Assembly (NCBI GenBank): GCA_016286385.1
Contig: JAEESO010000003.1
Location: 62,001-126,000, forward strand
Reading direction: 5' to 3'
From: Bacteroidales bacterium
GTDB lineage: Bacteria > Bacteroidota > Bacteroidia > Bacteroidales > UBA932
DNA length: 64,000 bases
Part shown: positions 44,418 to 52,419 of the stretch, one piece after another
Numbering within the stretch: the stretch's first letter is position 1
How the letters are laid out: every line of letters starts with the position of its first letter
Translations under genes and position numbers: made by a program
The notes under the pieces: generated by a model
Database searches by the model: none
The model's input: the letters and a program-made list of their open reading frames with translations, nothing else
What the model was told of the DNA's origin: nothing

Positions 44418-45371
44418 CTACATCCCCATGGCGGCAAAGAACTGCTCCGGGGTGGCGTCCTTGAGGAGGACGGTTTTATCGGCCGATAAAAGATACAGCG
44501 AGGGTACGGCACGGACGTCGTACACAAGGTCCGTGCGGATCACGAAGTCCGGGTCATAGCCGTTAATCCAGGAGGCGGGATACTGGGGAATGTGCTCCTT
44601 CCAGGCGTCGATGTCCTCATCTATATAGATATCCACCACCTTGAGCTCCCCGGAGGCGATGGCCGCAGACAGCTCCTCAGAGGCCTCCAGGGCAGTCTGC
44701 AGCTCCTTGCAGGCGTGGCAGTCCGGGTTTCCGAAAACAAGCAGAAGAAGATCGGCCTTGATCCCGTACAGCGTGCGGGAGCGGCCTGCCGTGTCAATGA
44801 AGCGGAAGTCCGCCGCGCGCGTTCCGGGACTGTTCAAGGCGCAGAGCCTGGCCTCGCGGGCATAGCGCTGACGGTCCAGGGACTCGATGAGAGGGCAATT
44901 GGCCATGGCCTTTGCAAAAGGCAGGTACAGTTCCTCGCTGCGTAGAGGCGAGTTGGGATCATAGAAATATCGGGAGATAAGTCCAGTGAGTTGCGGTAGA
45001 AGATTTGATCCTTCAAAAGACTTCTGGAAAGCCTCCATACGGGTGTAGAGCGCCGTCATTGCTTTTTCGCCGTCCTCCGGAGCCCCCTGCTGGAGCAAGG
45101 TGGCGAAGATGCCCACCTGCTTTTCAAGGTCATCAAGGGTAACACCGTTAACGGTTACTGAATCGGAGTAATAAAGGTGGTCTGTAGCGGTATAGCGGTC
45201 CCAGAAATGCGCTCCCAGCCACGCAATGCGCTCTGCGGGATCGGTTATCATCATGGGCACTTCAGCGGCAGGAAATGCACGGGTCTGGATCACCGGAGCC
45301 TGCACTTTCTTTGTCCCACAGGCCACAGCCAGCACCGCAACAAAGGCTAAAACGAGTTCTCTTAAATTCAT
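44418..45371 (-). CDS. Thioredoxin-like lipoprotein with CxxC (DUF5106-type)
   Basis: The 317-residue protein begins at 45371, the Met directly before the signal, and has lipobox VAC (Cys18). The N-terminal helical part resembles DUF5106. The C-terminal half is thioredoxin-like, with LLLVFGNPDCHACKEL carrying Cys218 and Cys221, and a cis-Pro-type RAVPSLYLL. It probably acts in periplasmic thiol-disulfide exchange, but reductase versus oxidase cannot be told. It is convergent with the fimbrial operon and divergent from the Fic gene. A periplasmic oxidoreductase next to pili could help fold Cys-containing subunits, though the link is positional only. Confidence 0.8.
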   Translation of the reverse strand: MNLRELVLAFVAVLAVACGTKKVQAPVIQTRAFPAAEVPMMITDPAERIAWLGAHFWDRYTATDHLYYSDSVTVNGVTLDDLEKQVGIFATLLQQGAPEDGEKAMTALYTRMEAFQKSFEGSNLLPQLTGLISRYFYDPNSPLRSEELYLPFAKAMANCPLIESLDRQRYAREARLCALNSPGTRAADFRFIDTAGRSRTLYGIKADLLLLVFGNPDCHACKELQTALEASEELSAAIASGELKVVDIYIDEDIDAWKEHIPQYPASWINGYDPDFVIRTDLVYDVRAVPSLYLLSADKTVLLKDATPEQFFAAMGM

Positions 45372-45377
45372 AATATG

Positions 45378-45385
45378 CAAATTTA
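45378..45385 (-). promoter_or_regulatory. Predicted -7 promoter box of the thioredoxin-like lipoprotein gene
   Basis: The minus strand reads TAAATTTG (TAnnTTTG), ending six bases before the ATG at 45371 and implying a leaderless mRNA. Confidence 0.5.
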
Positions 45386-45399
45386 CTGAAAAATATTAT

Positions 45400-45407
45400 T
45401 ATCTTCG
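45400..45407 (+). promoter_or_regulatory. Candidate -7 promoter box of the Fic gene
   Basis: TATCTTCG, one base from TAnnTTTG, lies 21 bases before the Fic ATG. It is back to back with the box of the divergent lipoprotein gene, so the two promoters share about 30 bases. Confidence 0.35.
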
Positions 45408-45428
45408 TAAAAGAAAACCACCGGGAAA

Positions 45429-46736
45429 ATGAGTAGAACCGTAAATAGAATAGAAATAGCCTGGCAGACGGCCATAGGAATACAAGCCGCCGATGGATTA
45501 AGGACATCGGAATATCTTTGGCAGCTCTCCAAGAAGAACATAAGTGGCAAGATAGACCTCAATGAAGTAGAGGAGCAGGTAACAAGTTACTATTTTGAAA
45601 GGAATGCAAACGATATTGGAGATCCTGAAAAGGAGGAGGCCGATAAAGTAGCAATAAACACAGTAAGGATTTTACTCTCAGAAACATTTGATTTTAGCGC
45701 AGTTGGGCTTGTAACACTACATAGAAACATTTTTCACGGAGTATTTGAAAACGCCGGAGAGCAAAGGGAAATAGATGTTTCAAAAAGAGAATGGGTACTT
45801 GGCGGTGATATAGTCAGCTTCACTAACCCGGAATCACTGCCGGATGCTCTGGAACAATGTCTTGAAGAGGAGAGAGCATATAGATACAATTCTTCGTCAA
45901 CAGATACGCTAATATCACACCTTGCGGCTTTCATAGCAAAGCTCTGGCATATATGTCCGTTTGAACAAGGAAATACTAGATTCACGGCTGTTTTCACCCT
46001 TCTATACCTACGTCATTTAGGTATTAGTTACAAAATTAATACTTTTGAAAATGATTCGTGGTACTTCCACAACGCACTTGTAAGGGCAAATTATAGGAAT
46101 ATTGAGAAGAATATAGGCTATGAACCCATATATTTGGAGCGCTTTTTCAGGAACCTGCTGCTCTCTGAACAATGGGATCTTAGGAACAGATTCGTTCACG
46201 TCCGTCCAGCGGCTGAATGGAGCAAACAAACAAAGTCCAACAATAATACAAGTACAGGACAAGTAGAGATAAAGAAAGAGCGAAGCAAAAGCAAAGATAA
46301 GGTTGAGAAAAAATTAAGTATACTTGATAGTGCAATTGAAACAAAGCTGTCAGAAGCAGCTATTTCCCCTGATTTTCTGCCCGATTTTGTAGAAATCAGC
46401 GAGGAACCTGTCAAAAATGACAGCATTAAGACCTCTCAGGAAGATAATTACCTGGATAATCCCAATATTCTATTCCTTATAGTAGCTGTGGGAGATGATT
46501 TCCTATCTGTTAAAGATATCATGGAGCGCCTCAATCTGAAAGGACGGGACAATTTCCTTAAGCTATATCTAACCCCCGCATTGGATTGCGGACTGCTTTC
46601 GTTATTGTATCCAAAGTCTCCACGTCACCCCAGACAGAAATATCTTCTCACTCAAAAGGGAATGGCCTTTCTAGGCACTCTAGAACCTGAAATGAGAGCA
46701 AGAATTGAGCGCCATTTGGCTAACTCAAGGGCTTAG
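45429..46736 (+). CDS. Fic-family protein with degenerate catalytic motif
   Basis: The 435-residue cytosolic protein has the Fic helical core. Segment LWHICPFEQGNTRFTAVF (172-189) aligns with the common Fic form LWQIHPF-x-EGNTRTTAVF. The catalytic His position is therefore Cys176, and the acidic residue is Gln180. Asn182 and Arg184 are kept. A flap-like VFENAGEQREIDVS precedes it, and an SxxxE pattern near 53-57 (SYYFERN) is reminiscent of the Fic inhibitory helix. A Lys/Ser-rich linker (about 240-300) leads to a C-terminal winged-helix-like domain (about 345-425). Canonical Fic proteins AMPylate targets; this one may be inactive, use another nucleophile or base, or act as a regulator or antitoxin. 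Confidence 0.85.
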   Translation: MSRTVNRIEIAWQTAIGIQAADGLRTSEYLWQLSKKNISGKIDLNEVEEQVTSYYFERNANDIGDPEKEEADKVAINTVRILLSETFDFSAVGLVTLHRNIFHGVFENAGEQREIDVSKREWVLGGDIVSFTNPESLPDALEQCLEEERAYRYNSSSTDTLISHLAAFIAKLWHICPFEQGNTRFTAVFTLLYLRHLGISYKINTFENDSWYFHNALVRANYRNIEKNIGYEPIYLERFFRNLLLSEQWDLRNRFVHVRPAAEWSKQTKSNNNTSTGQVEIKKERSKSKDKVEKKLSILDSAIETKLSEAAISPDFLPDFVEISEEPVKNDSIKTSQEDNYLDNPNILFLIVAVGDDFLSVKDIMERLNLKGRDNFLKLYLTPALDCGLLSLLYPKSPRHPRQKYLLTQKGMAFLGTLEPEMRARIERHLANSRA

Positions 46737-46761
46737 TTATTATTTAGATTTTGAAACAGTG

Positions 46762-47268
46762 CTAGATTTTCTCCAACCAGGCCCGGGGGACTCTTGCCCG
46801 GGCAAAGAGGCAATTCAGAAGCCCCACCACAACGTAGATTCTACCTTGCAGTTCTAGGACGTATCCTTCCACGCCTTTGAGTACGCCCTTGGTTACACGC
46901 ACCTTCTCTCCTACAGAAAGTGGCTTATCCATGAGACCGCCTTCTTCAATGGACGCTTCCAGTACACGGCGGAAATCTTCCATGCATTTATCGGCCACAT
47001 ACATTAGCTGATGCGTAGCGCAGTCGTTCACAAGAACAGCTTTTACTCCGTATGAGTGGACAAGATTCAGTGCTTCAAGTTTAGTAGCGCGCAGAAACAC
47101 GAAGCTGGTGAGAAGAGGTTCTTCCACCACTCTGTTGCCGCGGGTGGAACGTCTCTCCCTGGTTGGGACAAAGTTCTCCACGCCAAGCTGTGTGAGCCGG
47201 TTCCTTACTCCCAGCTCCGCTCCGTGATGCGTCTTTGCCACAAACCAATATGCTTTCTGTTCCGCCAT
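46762..47268 (-). CDS. UpxY-type NusG-like transcription antiterminator
   Basis: The 168-residue protein has the NGN fold start (AYWFVAKTHHGAELGVRNRL), the UpxY-like PLLTSFVFLRAT segment, and a C-terminal KOW motif GEKVRVTKGVLKGVEGYV. UpxY proteins bind RNA polymerase and let it read through long capsular operons of Bacteroidales. Normally the gene heads the operon. Here it is the second gene of a minus-strand pair, nine bases after the sugar transferase, and the long polysaccharide directon runs the other way. No upxZ partner was seen. Its target leader could be the structured region at 48753-48807. Confidence 0.9.
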   Translation of the reverse strand: MAEQKAYWFVAKTHHGAELGVRNRLTQLGVENFVPTRERRSTRGNRVVEEPLLTSFVFLRATKLEALNLVHSYGVKAVLVNDCATHQLMYVADKCMEDFRRVLEASIEEGGLMDKPLSVGEKVRVTKGVLKGVEGYVLELQGRIYVVVGLLNCLFARARVPRAWLEKI

Positions 47269-47277
47269 TGGCTCCCG

Positions 47278-48603
47278 TTAAAACTTCTTGCCAGTCACGA
47301 TGCTCAGGAAAGTGAGCCCAAGTACCTTAATGTCAAACCAGACGGTATGGTTCCTAAGATAGTACAAATCCAGGTCCAGCCTAGTGAGCATTTTGTCCAT
47401 AGTGTCCGTGTAGCCGTTGTACAATGTGGCGTAACTGGTAACACCGGGGCGAATCTGGAACAGGTAGTCGTACCTGGGATTATAGTGTTTTATCTGGTTG
47501 ATATAAAACTGCCTCTCCGGCCTGTATCCTATGAACGACATATCCCCCTTCAGGACATTCCAAAGCTGGGGAAGTTCGTCAAGATGATGCGCTCTCAGAA
47601 AACTTCCAACCCGCGTGAGGCGGGGATCCTCCTCTCCGGAATAAAGTGCAGGAGTACCCGAAGCCTCGGCGTCCGTGCGCATGGAACGGAACTTATAGAT
47701 ATTGAACGGCTTGCCGCCACGGCCGATACGTTCCTGCACAAACAGCACCGGGCCGCCGTCTTCCCTTTTGATGAAATAGGCGCAAACTGCTATTACCGGG
47801 GAGAAAACAAGCAGCAAAAGACTTGACAGGCCTATATCGAAGCTGCGCTTGACCATATGGCCCAAAAGTGACATTCCGTCCCGCTGCTGAACGGTGTCAC
47901 GCTCTTCATTCTTATCACCATGATCCCTGGTGGAATCATTCTCCATTATTGTACGCGGAAAGAAAACTCCGTCAACGCCGCCAAAACGCCACTGAAGATT
48001 CTCAAGATCCTCATCTGTCCTGCAGGCATACACCACATAATCCATTATCACGCGGCCGTTCATCTCAGGTTTCCTTGTAAGCAGGCCGATAACGTCATAG
48101 CCCTCCTTTTCCAGCTCCGAGGCCAGATTCAGCGAAGCATCGTCCGTTCCGGCCACAAGCGCAGTTTTGCGCGACGCCATCTGCGAGGGGTTGGGGCCGT
48201 GACCGGAAAGCAGCCTTGACGCCACCCTGATATACGACAGGGCTCCTAAGGTGAGAATAAAGTCCAGGAGAATAATCAGCACGTATTGAAGCATCTGTGG
48301 AAGAACCACCAGCCCCACTAAAAGTGCAACCACAAGGATTGTTTCCTTTATGAGTATGGCAACCATTACCCTGGCAATAGACCTTACCGTTGCATATTTT
48401 TTCACATCCCGGCTGCATCTGGAAATAAGGACTCCGGGAACGGTGCCCACTAACGCTGCTGCCAACCACTTGAGCACCAGCACGGTAAATCCTGGAATTG
48501 GATCCGATATCCATCTTATCACAAGTATGCAAACAAGGGATGCAATCAGTGACAGCAGAATGTCCTGAGAAAGTGAAAATGATATTAAATAATGCCGCCT
48601 CAT
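47278..48603 (-). CDS. Polyprenyl-phosphate sugar transferase initiating glycan synthesis
   Basis: The 441-residue protein has about four N-terminal membrane segments, a nucleotide-fold-like middle domain (KTALVAGTDDASLNLASELE) and one more membrane segment. The catalytic bacterial sugar transferase domain starts at VKRSFDIGLSSLLLLV, with FNIYKFRSMRTDAE and HLDELPQLWNVLKGDMSFIG. It transfers a sugar-1-phosphate to undecaprenyl phosphate, the first step of capsule or exopolysaccharide repeat synthesis. The start at 48603 was chosen because a promoter box (48622-48615) lies upstream of it, inside the longer reading. It is co-transcribed with UpxY. Confidence 0.92.
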   Translation of the reverse strand: MRRHYLISFSLSQDILLSLIASLVCILVIRWISDPIPGFTVLVLKWLAAALVGTVPGVLISRCSRDVKKYATVRSIARVMVAILIKETILVVALLVGLVVLPQMLQYVLIILLDFILTLGALSYIRVASRLLSGHGPNPSQMASRKTALVAGTDDASLNLASELEKEGYDVIGLLTRKPEMNGRVIMDYVVYACRTDEDLENLQWRFGGVDGVFFPRTIMENDSTRDHGDKNEERDTVQQRDGMSLLGHMVKRSFDIGLSSLLLLVFSPVIAVCAYFIKREDGGPVLFVQERIGRGGKPFNIYKFRSMRTDAEASGTPALYSGEEDPRLTRVGSFLRAHHLDELPQLWNVLKGDMSFIGYRPERQFYINQIKHYNPRYDYLFQIRPGVTSYATLYNGYTDTMDKMLTRLDLDLYYLRNHTVWFDIKVLGLTFLSIVTGKKF

Positions 48604-48614
48604 ATTATAATTTA

Positions 48615-48622
48615 CAAAGATA
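48615..48622 (-). promoter_or_regulatory. Predicted -7 promoter box of the sugar transferase/UpxY pair
   Basis: The minus strand reads TATCTTTG, a perfect TAnnTTTG match, 11 bases before the ATG at 48603. Confidence 0.55.
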
Positions 48623-48714
48623 ACATTTTTTCGCGGTTTTTGCCGGTTCAATCGGCCAAATAATCAAAAAAAGCCTTCCGACATATTTAATTTGGCGTTT
48701 TTGAGGGTGTTTTC

Positions 48715-48745
48715 TTGCATTTTTTCCAAAGATGCTGTATTTTTG
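48715..48745 (+). promoter_or_regulatory. Predicted promoter of the plus-strand polysaccharide directon
   Basis: TTG at 48715-48717 and TATTTTTG at 48738-48745 have consensus Bacteroidota spacing. Transcription from here gives a leader of about 95 bases with two hairpins before the first ATG at 48847. No inverted repeats that would make this promoter invertible were seen in 48623-48846. Confidence 0.5.
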
Positions 48746-48752
48746 TGGCTTA

Positions 48753-48771
48753 TATGGAAAGCATTTCCATA
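48753..48771 (+). other. Leader hairpin 1
   Basis: TATGGAAA (48753-48760) and TTTCCATA (48764-48771) are perfectly complementary around a three-base loop. It lies at or just after the predicted transcription start and has no following T run, so it is not a terminator. It could shield the 5' end or bind a protein. Confidence 0.55.
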
Positions 48772-48781
48772 AGCACCGGTT

Positions 48782-48807
48782 CTGGGACGCTCAATTGACA
48801 GTCCCAG
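48782..48807 (+). other. Leader hairpin 2
   Basis: CTGGGAC (48782-48788) and GTCCCAG (48801-48807) pair perfectly around a 12-base loop. It sits between hairpin 1 and the first gene. With UpxY encoded nearby, a pause or antitermination element is a reasonable guess. Confidence 0.55.
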
Positions 48808-48846
48808 CGGCGGAGCCGTATTTGAATTATAAAAGATTACAGCATA

Positions 48847-49536
48847 ATGAAAAAACTATTCGGCGTAACAATTGCCATCTTACTTTCCTGTGTCCTTGCT
48901 TACGCGCAGCCCGTGAAGTTCAGCCACGAAGGCCGCTTTTATGTGGGGCTGCAGGCAGGACCTATGCTCAACATCAATGAGAACCATTTCTCCTACAAGG
49001 AAAACGGAAGGGCCTTGGGCCTTATCACTTACCAGGCCGGTCTGGTTGGAGGATACGACGTAAATGACATCTTCGGCCTCAGGCTCAGCGCCTCTTTCGC
49101 AAAGAATGCCAGCGCCTGCAACACCAGGAACACATCGGCCCACGGCTTCTATCCCTACTCCTTCAGCAGCGTGAATGTCTTTATGGATGCCATCCTGGAC
49201 CTTCACGGCCTCTCCGACCTACTCACTCCCCTACGGATAAAACTGTACGGCGGTATGGGTCTGGGACATTCCTTCAATATGACTGATTCCCACCACCCCT
49301 GGCAGGATGTATCGGACCCCAATACGGTATTCGGCTTCCGCTTCGGAGGAATTGTGGAGTATAATTTCAACCACCATTTTGGAATATTCGGAGATCTCTG
49401 CGGAGAAGCATATACGGATAAATACAACGGCCTTATGCCAAGCGCAGAAGAACAGGCCAGCGATTTCGAAGGTTATGGCGGTTTCCCGCTGGATCTTCGC
49501 GGACTGATATCATTTGGAGTACTATACAGGTTTTAA
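48847..49536 (+). CDS. Outer-membrane beta-barrel protein of unknown role
   Basis: The 229-residue protein has a type I signal (AYAQ). Its eight or so amphipathic strands end in LISFGVLYRF, with the terminal Phe that the BAM complex recognises. GRFYVGLQAGPMLNI and LYGGMGLGHSFN are typical of small OmpA/OmpW-like barrels. It opens the directon and is followed after five bases by the OmpA-family gene. The barrel family cannot be named from sequence alone. A structural or export-associated role for the following glycan genes is possible but rests only on position. Confidence 0.75.
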   Translation: MKKLFGVTIAILLSCVLAYAQPVKFSHEGRFYVGLQAGPMLNINENHFSYKENGRALGLITYQAGLVGGYDVNDIFGLRLSASFAKNASACNTRNTSAHGFYPYSFSSVNVFMDAILDLHGLSDLLTPLRIKLYGGMGLGHSFNMTDSHHPWQDVSDPNTVFGFRFGGIVEYNFNHHFGIFGDLCGEAYTDKYNGLMPSAEEQASDFEGYGGFPLDLRGLISFGVLYRF

Positions 49537-49541
49537 AATAG

Positions 49542-50606
49542 ATGAAAAAGATTGCACTCATAGCTGCCGCCCTTTTATCGCTTTCAATAGCGGCACGCGC
49601 CCAGGAAGAACCCAAAGACAACAGCAGTTGGTTCGTTGGAGCCGGACTGGGAATGAATTTCGGCTTTGACGGCCAGCGCAATACAGACCGCGAGACTTCG
49701 CACAATGGCGCCGGTATTGCCGATGACATCTACTTCGGCTACTGGTTCAGTAACTGGGGAGGTTTCCGTGCAGGTCTCCAGGGCCTTTCCATTTCCGACA
49801 AATTCACGGACTTCGGCTATAAGAGATATGAGTATCTCCACGGTGATATGCTCATCCGCGCCCATCGCAACATTATCCCCTACCTCCACATTGGCTGGGC
49901 AAGGATAGACAACAGCGCCCTGGGCGGAGGTGCAGGTATCGCATTCCCCCTTTATATCACCAAGAGGATAGCAATTGTCCCCGACATCAAGGCCACAGCT
50001 TACAGCAGCCGCATCTATGAGAATTCCAAGAGTTTTCCCGCCGTTTCTTTGAGCGCAACTCTTGGCCTGAGCATCAATCTTGGCAAGCCGCATAGAAGGC
50101 CCACCACCATAACCGTACAGCCCCAGCCCATAACGGTGGTTGTCCCCGAAGTGCGTCCTACTCTTGTCCGCGACACCGTGGTTGTGGATAAGATCAACCG
50201 TAATCCTTATTCAGACAATTCCTCTTCATCCAAGTCCCTGACCGGTGATCACGACACAGACCATCCGGTCATTACCACCATCAGCGCCGAAGCCCTCTTT
50301 GACAGCAACAGCGACATTATCCGTGCCGATGCCAGGGATACACTCATGGACGTTGTGAATTGGATGAAGGATCACCCCGACAGCGGAATCATCGTTGAAG
50401 GCCACACCGACAGCGTCGGCGGCAGGGAATTCAACATGAATCTGTCTCTGCGCCGTGCCCAGAGCGTGAAAAACTTCCTGGTGCACAATGGCGCCCGTGC
50501 TTCCCTGATAAGCATCGACGGGTATGGCTATTCCCGTCCGGTGGCCTCAAACAACACCGAGGAAGGACGCCAGCGCAACCGCCGTGTTGAGGTGAGGGTA
50601 TGGTAA
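49542..50606 (+). CDS. OmpA-family outer-membrane protein
   Basis: The 354-residue protein has a signal peptide (ARAQEE), an N-terminal beta barrel (about 25-185) and a Pro/Val-rich linker. The C-terminal OmpA domain contains FDSNSDIIRAD, VEGHTDSVGGREFN and the closing RQRNRRVEVRVW. The Asp and Arg residues that bind diaminopimelate in peptidoglycan are present. It would tie the outer membrane to the cell wall. It is ten bases upstream of the Fe-S/LbH gene, so housekeeping-type envelope genes and the glycan cluster appear to share a transcript. Confidence 0.9.
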   Translation: MKKIALIAAALLSLSIAARAQEEPKDNSSWFVGAGLGMNFGFDGQRNTDRETSHNGAGIADDIYFGYWFSNWGGFRAGLQGLSISDKFTDFGYKRYEYLHGDMLIRAHRNIIPYLHIGWARIDNSALGGGAGIAFPLYITKRIAIVPDIKATAYSSRIYENSKSFPAVSLSATLGLSINLGKPHRRPTTITVQPQPITVVVPEVRPTLVRDTVVVDKINRNPYSDNSSSSKSLTGDHDTDHPVITTISAEALFDSNSDIIRADARDTLMDVVNWMKDHPDSGIIVEGHTDSVGGREFNMNLSLRRAQSVKNFLVHNGARASLISIDGYGYSRPVASNNTEEGRQRNRRVEVRVW

Positions 50607-50616
50607 CCCGGATTCA

Positions 50617-52410
50617 ATGATCAGCATCAAAGAAAAGAAAGATTGCTGCGGCTGTAATGCCTGTGGGGATATTTGTCCCCACAATGCCATCTCTTTCAAG
50701 ACTGATATTGAAGGATTCTGGTACCCGGAGGTTAATCCTGACATATGCGTCGATTGCGGGCTGTGCAATAAGGTATGCCCGGTAATCAACATCAAGGCTC
50801 TGAAGAAGAATGACCTTGAGGAACCGGTGTGCTATGCCGCCGAGCATAATAACCTGGAGGTCATCTTCGACAGTACATCAGGAGGCTTGTTTTCCGCTTT
50901 GGCGGAAATCATGTACCGCTCTGGCGGATATGTGGGAGGAGCCATCTACAATGACGATTTTTCAGTCCGTCATTTCATCTCCAATGATAAGACGGATTTG
51001 CCTAAGTTACGCAGTTCAAAGTACCTTCAGAGTAACCTTGAAGGGTTTTATCGGCAAGTAAAGTCTTTAGTTGTGAAAGGTGAAAACGTGCTGGTCTGCG
51101 GCACGCCTTGCCAGATGGCTGGCTTAAGGGCCTTTTTAGGAAAAGACTATGAAAACCTGATTGTAGTGGACTTCGTATGCCGCGGAATCAACTCGCCAAA
51201 AGCCGTTAAAAAATACCTTCAATCCTTTGAAGACCGATACGGGTCTCCCGTTGTGTATGTTAAATCAAAATCCAAGGAATATGGCTGGCGAAACCTTACC
51301 CAGAAGGTGATTCTGGCCGATGGGAGGCATATTTATGAGACCAAGCAGGAGAACAAGTTTACCAAAGGCTATCTCAGCACCAACGCTTTTTGCCGTCCGT
51401 CCTGCTATGAATGCCAGTTCAAGGGATTCCCAAGAATGGCGGATATCACTTTGGCCGACTTCTGGGGCATTGAGAAGGTAAATCCCCAAATGGATAAAAA
51501 CTTAGGGACCTCTATGGTTATGATTAACTCCCAAAAGGGCTTGGCCTATTTTGAAAGAGTGAAATCAAGGATCAAGTATGTCCCCGTATCGTTCCAAAAC
51601 GCCGTTGCCGGCAACCCGGCTTTTCTCAAGCCACTCGACCCTCCCAAAGTGGATAGGGAACAGTTTTTCAAAGACCTTGACAGAATGCCTTTCACAAGCC
51701 TTTCTGAAGAGTATTTCAAGGACTTTCCTGTCAGCAGAAAGAAGAAAGCCCTGCTGTTTGTTCGCCGTGTCATGCGTCTGATTACCGAGCTGTTCGGTTC
51801 TACAACTGCCACCATAAAGACGCTCTGCCATTCCAGGATAAAGGATATACTTTCCGGCAATTATATGCTTATTAGGAAGCATTCCGTTATTGATATTTCC
51901 CGTGATGCCACTCTCCAGATCAAAGGCCTTTTCTGCGTAGGGAATAAAAAATTGAAAAAATCCAAATTGGAGACCAGACTTCTAGTTGAAAAAAATGCAT
52001 CTTTGCTTTCAGATGGTTTTGTGTCTTTGGGGTATGGGGCCGATGTTGAAGTCTTTGAAGGAGCGACACTGCATTTTAAAGGGAATACAGGCGCCAACAT
52101 TAATCTGACCATCGTCTGTGCCGATCATATAGAAATCGGCAAGGACGTAATGATTGGAAGGGGTGTTACTATTCGCGACAATAATGGGGATCACTATATT
52201 AACCGTCCCGGTTACAAAACATCTAAGCCTGTTATAATCGGCGATAAAGCTTGGCTTTGTGAAGGTTGTACAATTATGTCCGGAGTAAAAATCGGAGCAG
52301 GTGCCATTATTGGAGCACACGCTTTTGTCACATCAAATGTGCCGGCTCATACGATGGTTTCCGGTAATCCCGCAGTGATTGTAGACGAAGACGTCCTCTG
52401 GAAATATTAA
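50617..52410 (+). CDS. Fusion: ferredoxin/F420-dehydrogenase-beta-like protein + LbH acyltransferase
   Basis: The first 75 residues carry two 4Fe-4S motifs (Cys10/11, 13, 16, 20 and Cys44, 47, 50, 54). A domain of the coenzyme F420 hydrogenase/dehydrogenase beta-subunit type follows (about 75-370, with VCGTPCQMAGLRAFL and the cluster C259, C263, C266). Such proteins are common in surface-polysaccharide clusters next to pyruvyltransferase-like genes, and their reaction there is not established. From about 425 to 590 the protein becomes a left-handed beta-helix acyltransferase (IEIGKDVMIGRGVTIRDNN, His526, IGAGAIIGAHAFV). The two parts are normally separate genes. No stop or frameshift is visible between them. 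A joint redox and acylation step on a sugar is an inference. Confidence 0.85.
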   Translation: MISIKEKKDCCGCNACGDICPHNAISFKTDIEGFWYPEVNPDICVDCGLCNKVCPVINIKALKKNDLEEPVCYAAEHNNLEVIFDSTSGGLFSALAEIMYRSGGYVGGAIYNDDFSVRHFISNDKTDLPKLRSSKYLQSNLEGFYRQVKSLVVKGENVLVCGTPCQMAGLRAFLGKDYENLIVVDFVCRGINSPKAVKKYLQSFEDRYGSPVVYVKSKSKEYGWRNLTQKVILADGRHIYETKQENKFTKGYLSTNAFCRPSCYECQFKGFPRMADITLADFWGIEKVNPQMDKNLGTSMVMINSQKGLAYFERVKSRIKYVPVSFQNAVAGNPAFLKPLDPPKVDREQFFKDLDRMPFTSLSEEYFKDFPVSRKKKALLFVRRVMRLITELFGSTTATIKTLCHSRIKDILSGNYMLIRKHSVIDISRDATLQIKGLFCVGNKKLKKSKLETRLLVEKNASLLSDGFVSLGYGADVEVFEGATLHFKGNTGANINLTIVCADHIEIGKDVMIGRGVTIRDNNGDHYINRPGYKTSKPVIIGDKAWLCEGCTIMSGVKIGAGAIIGAHAFVTSNVPAHTMVSGNPAVIVDEDVLWKY

Positions 52411-52419
52411 TATCGTATC

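Noticed and set aside
45948..45953. His174 as a replacement catalytic His in the Fic protein
   Set aside because: Alignment on PF and GN-x-R places it two residues before the motif position, so it is not equivalent by sequence. Only a structure could show it reaching the site.
48623..48846. Invertible capsule-type promoter
   Set aside because: Only short hairpins of 7-8 bases occur downstream of the promoter boxes. No inverted repeats flank the promoter, and no recombinase gene is in the window.
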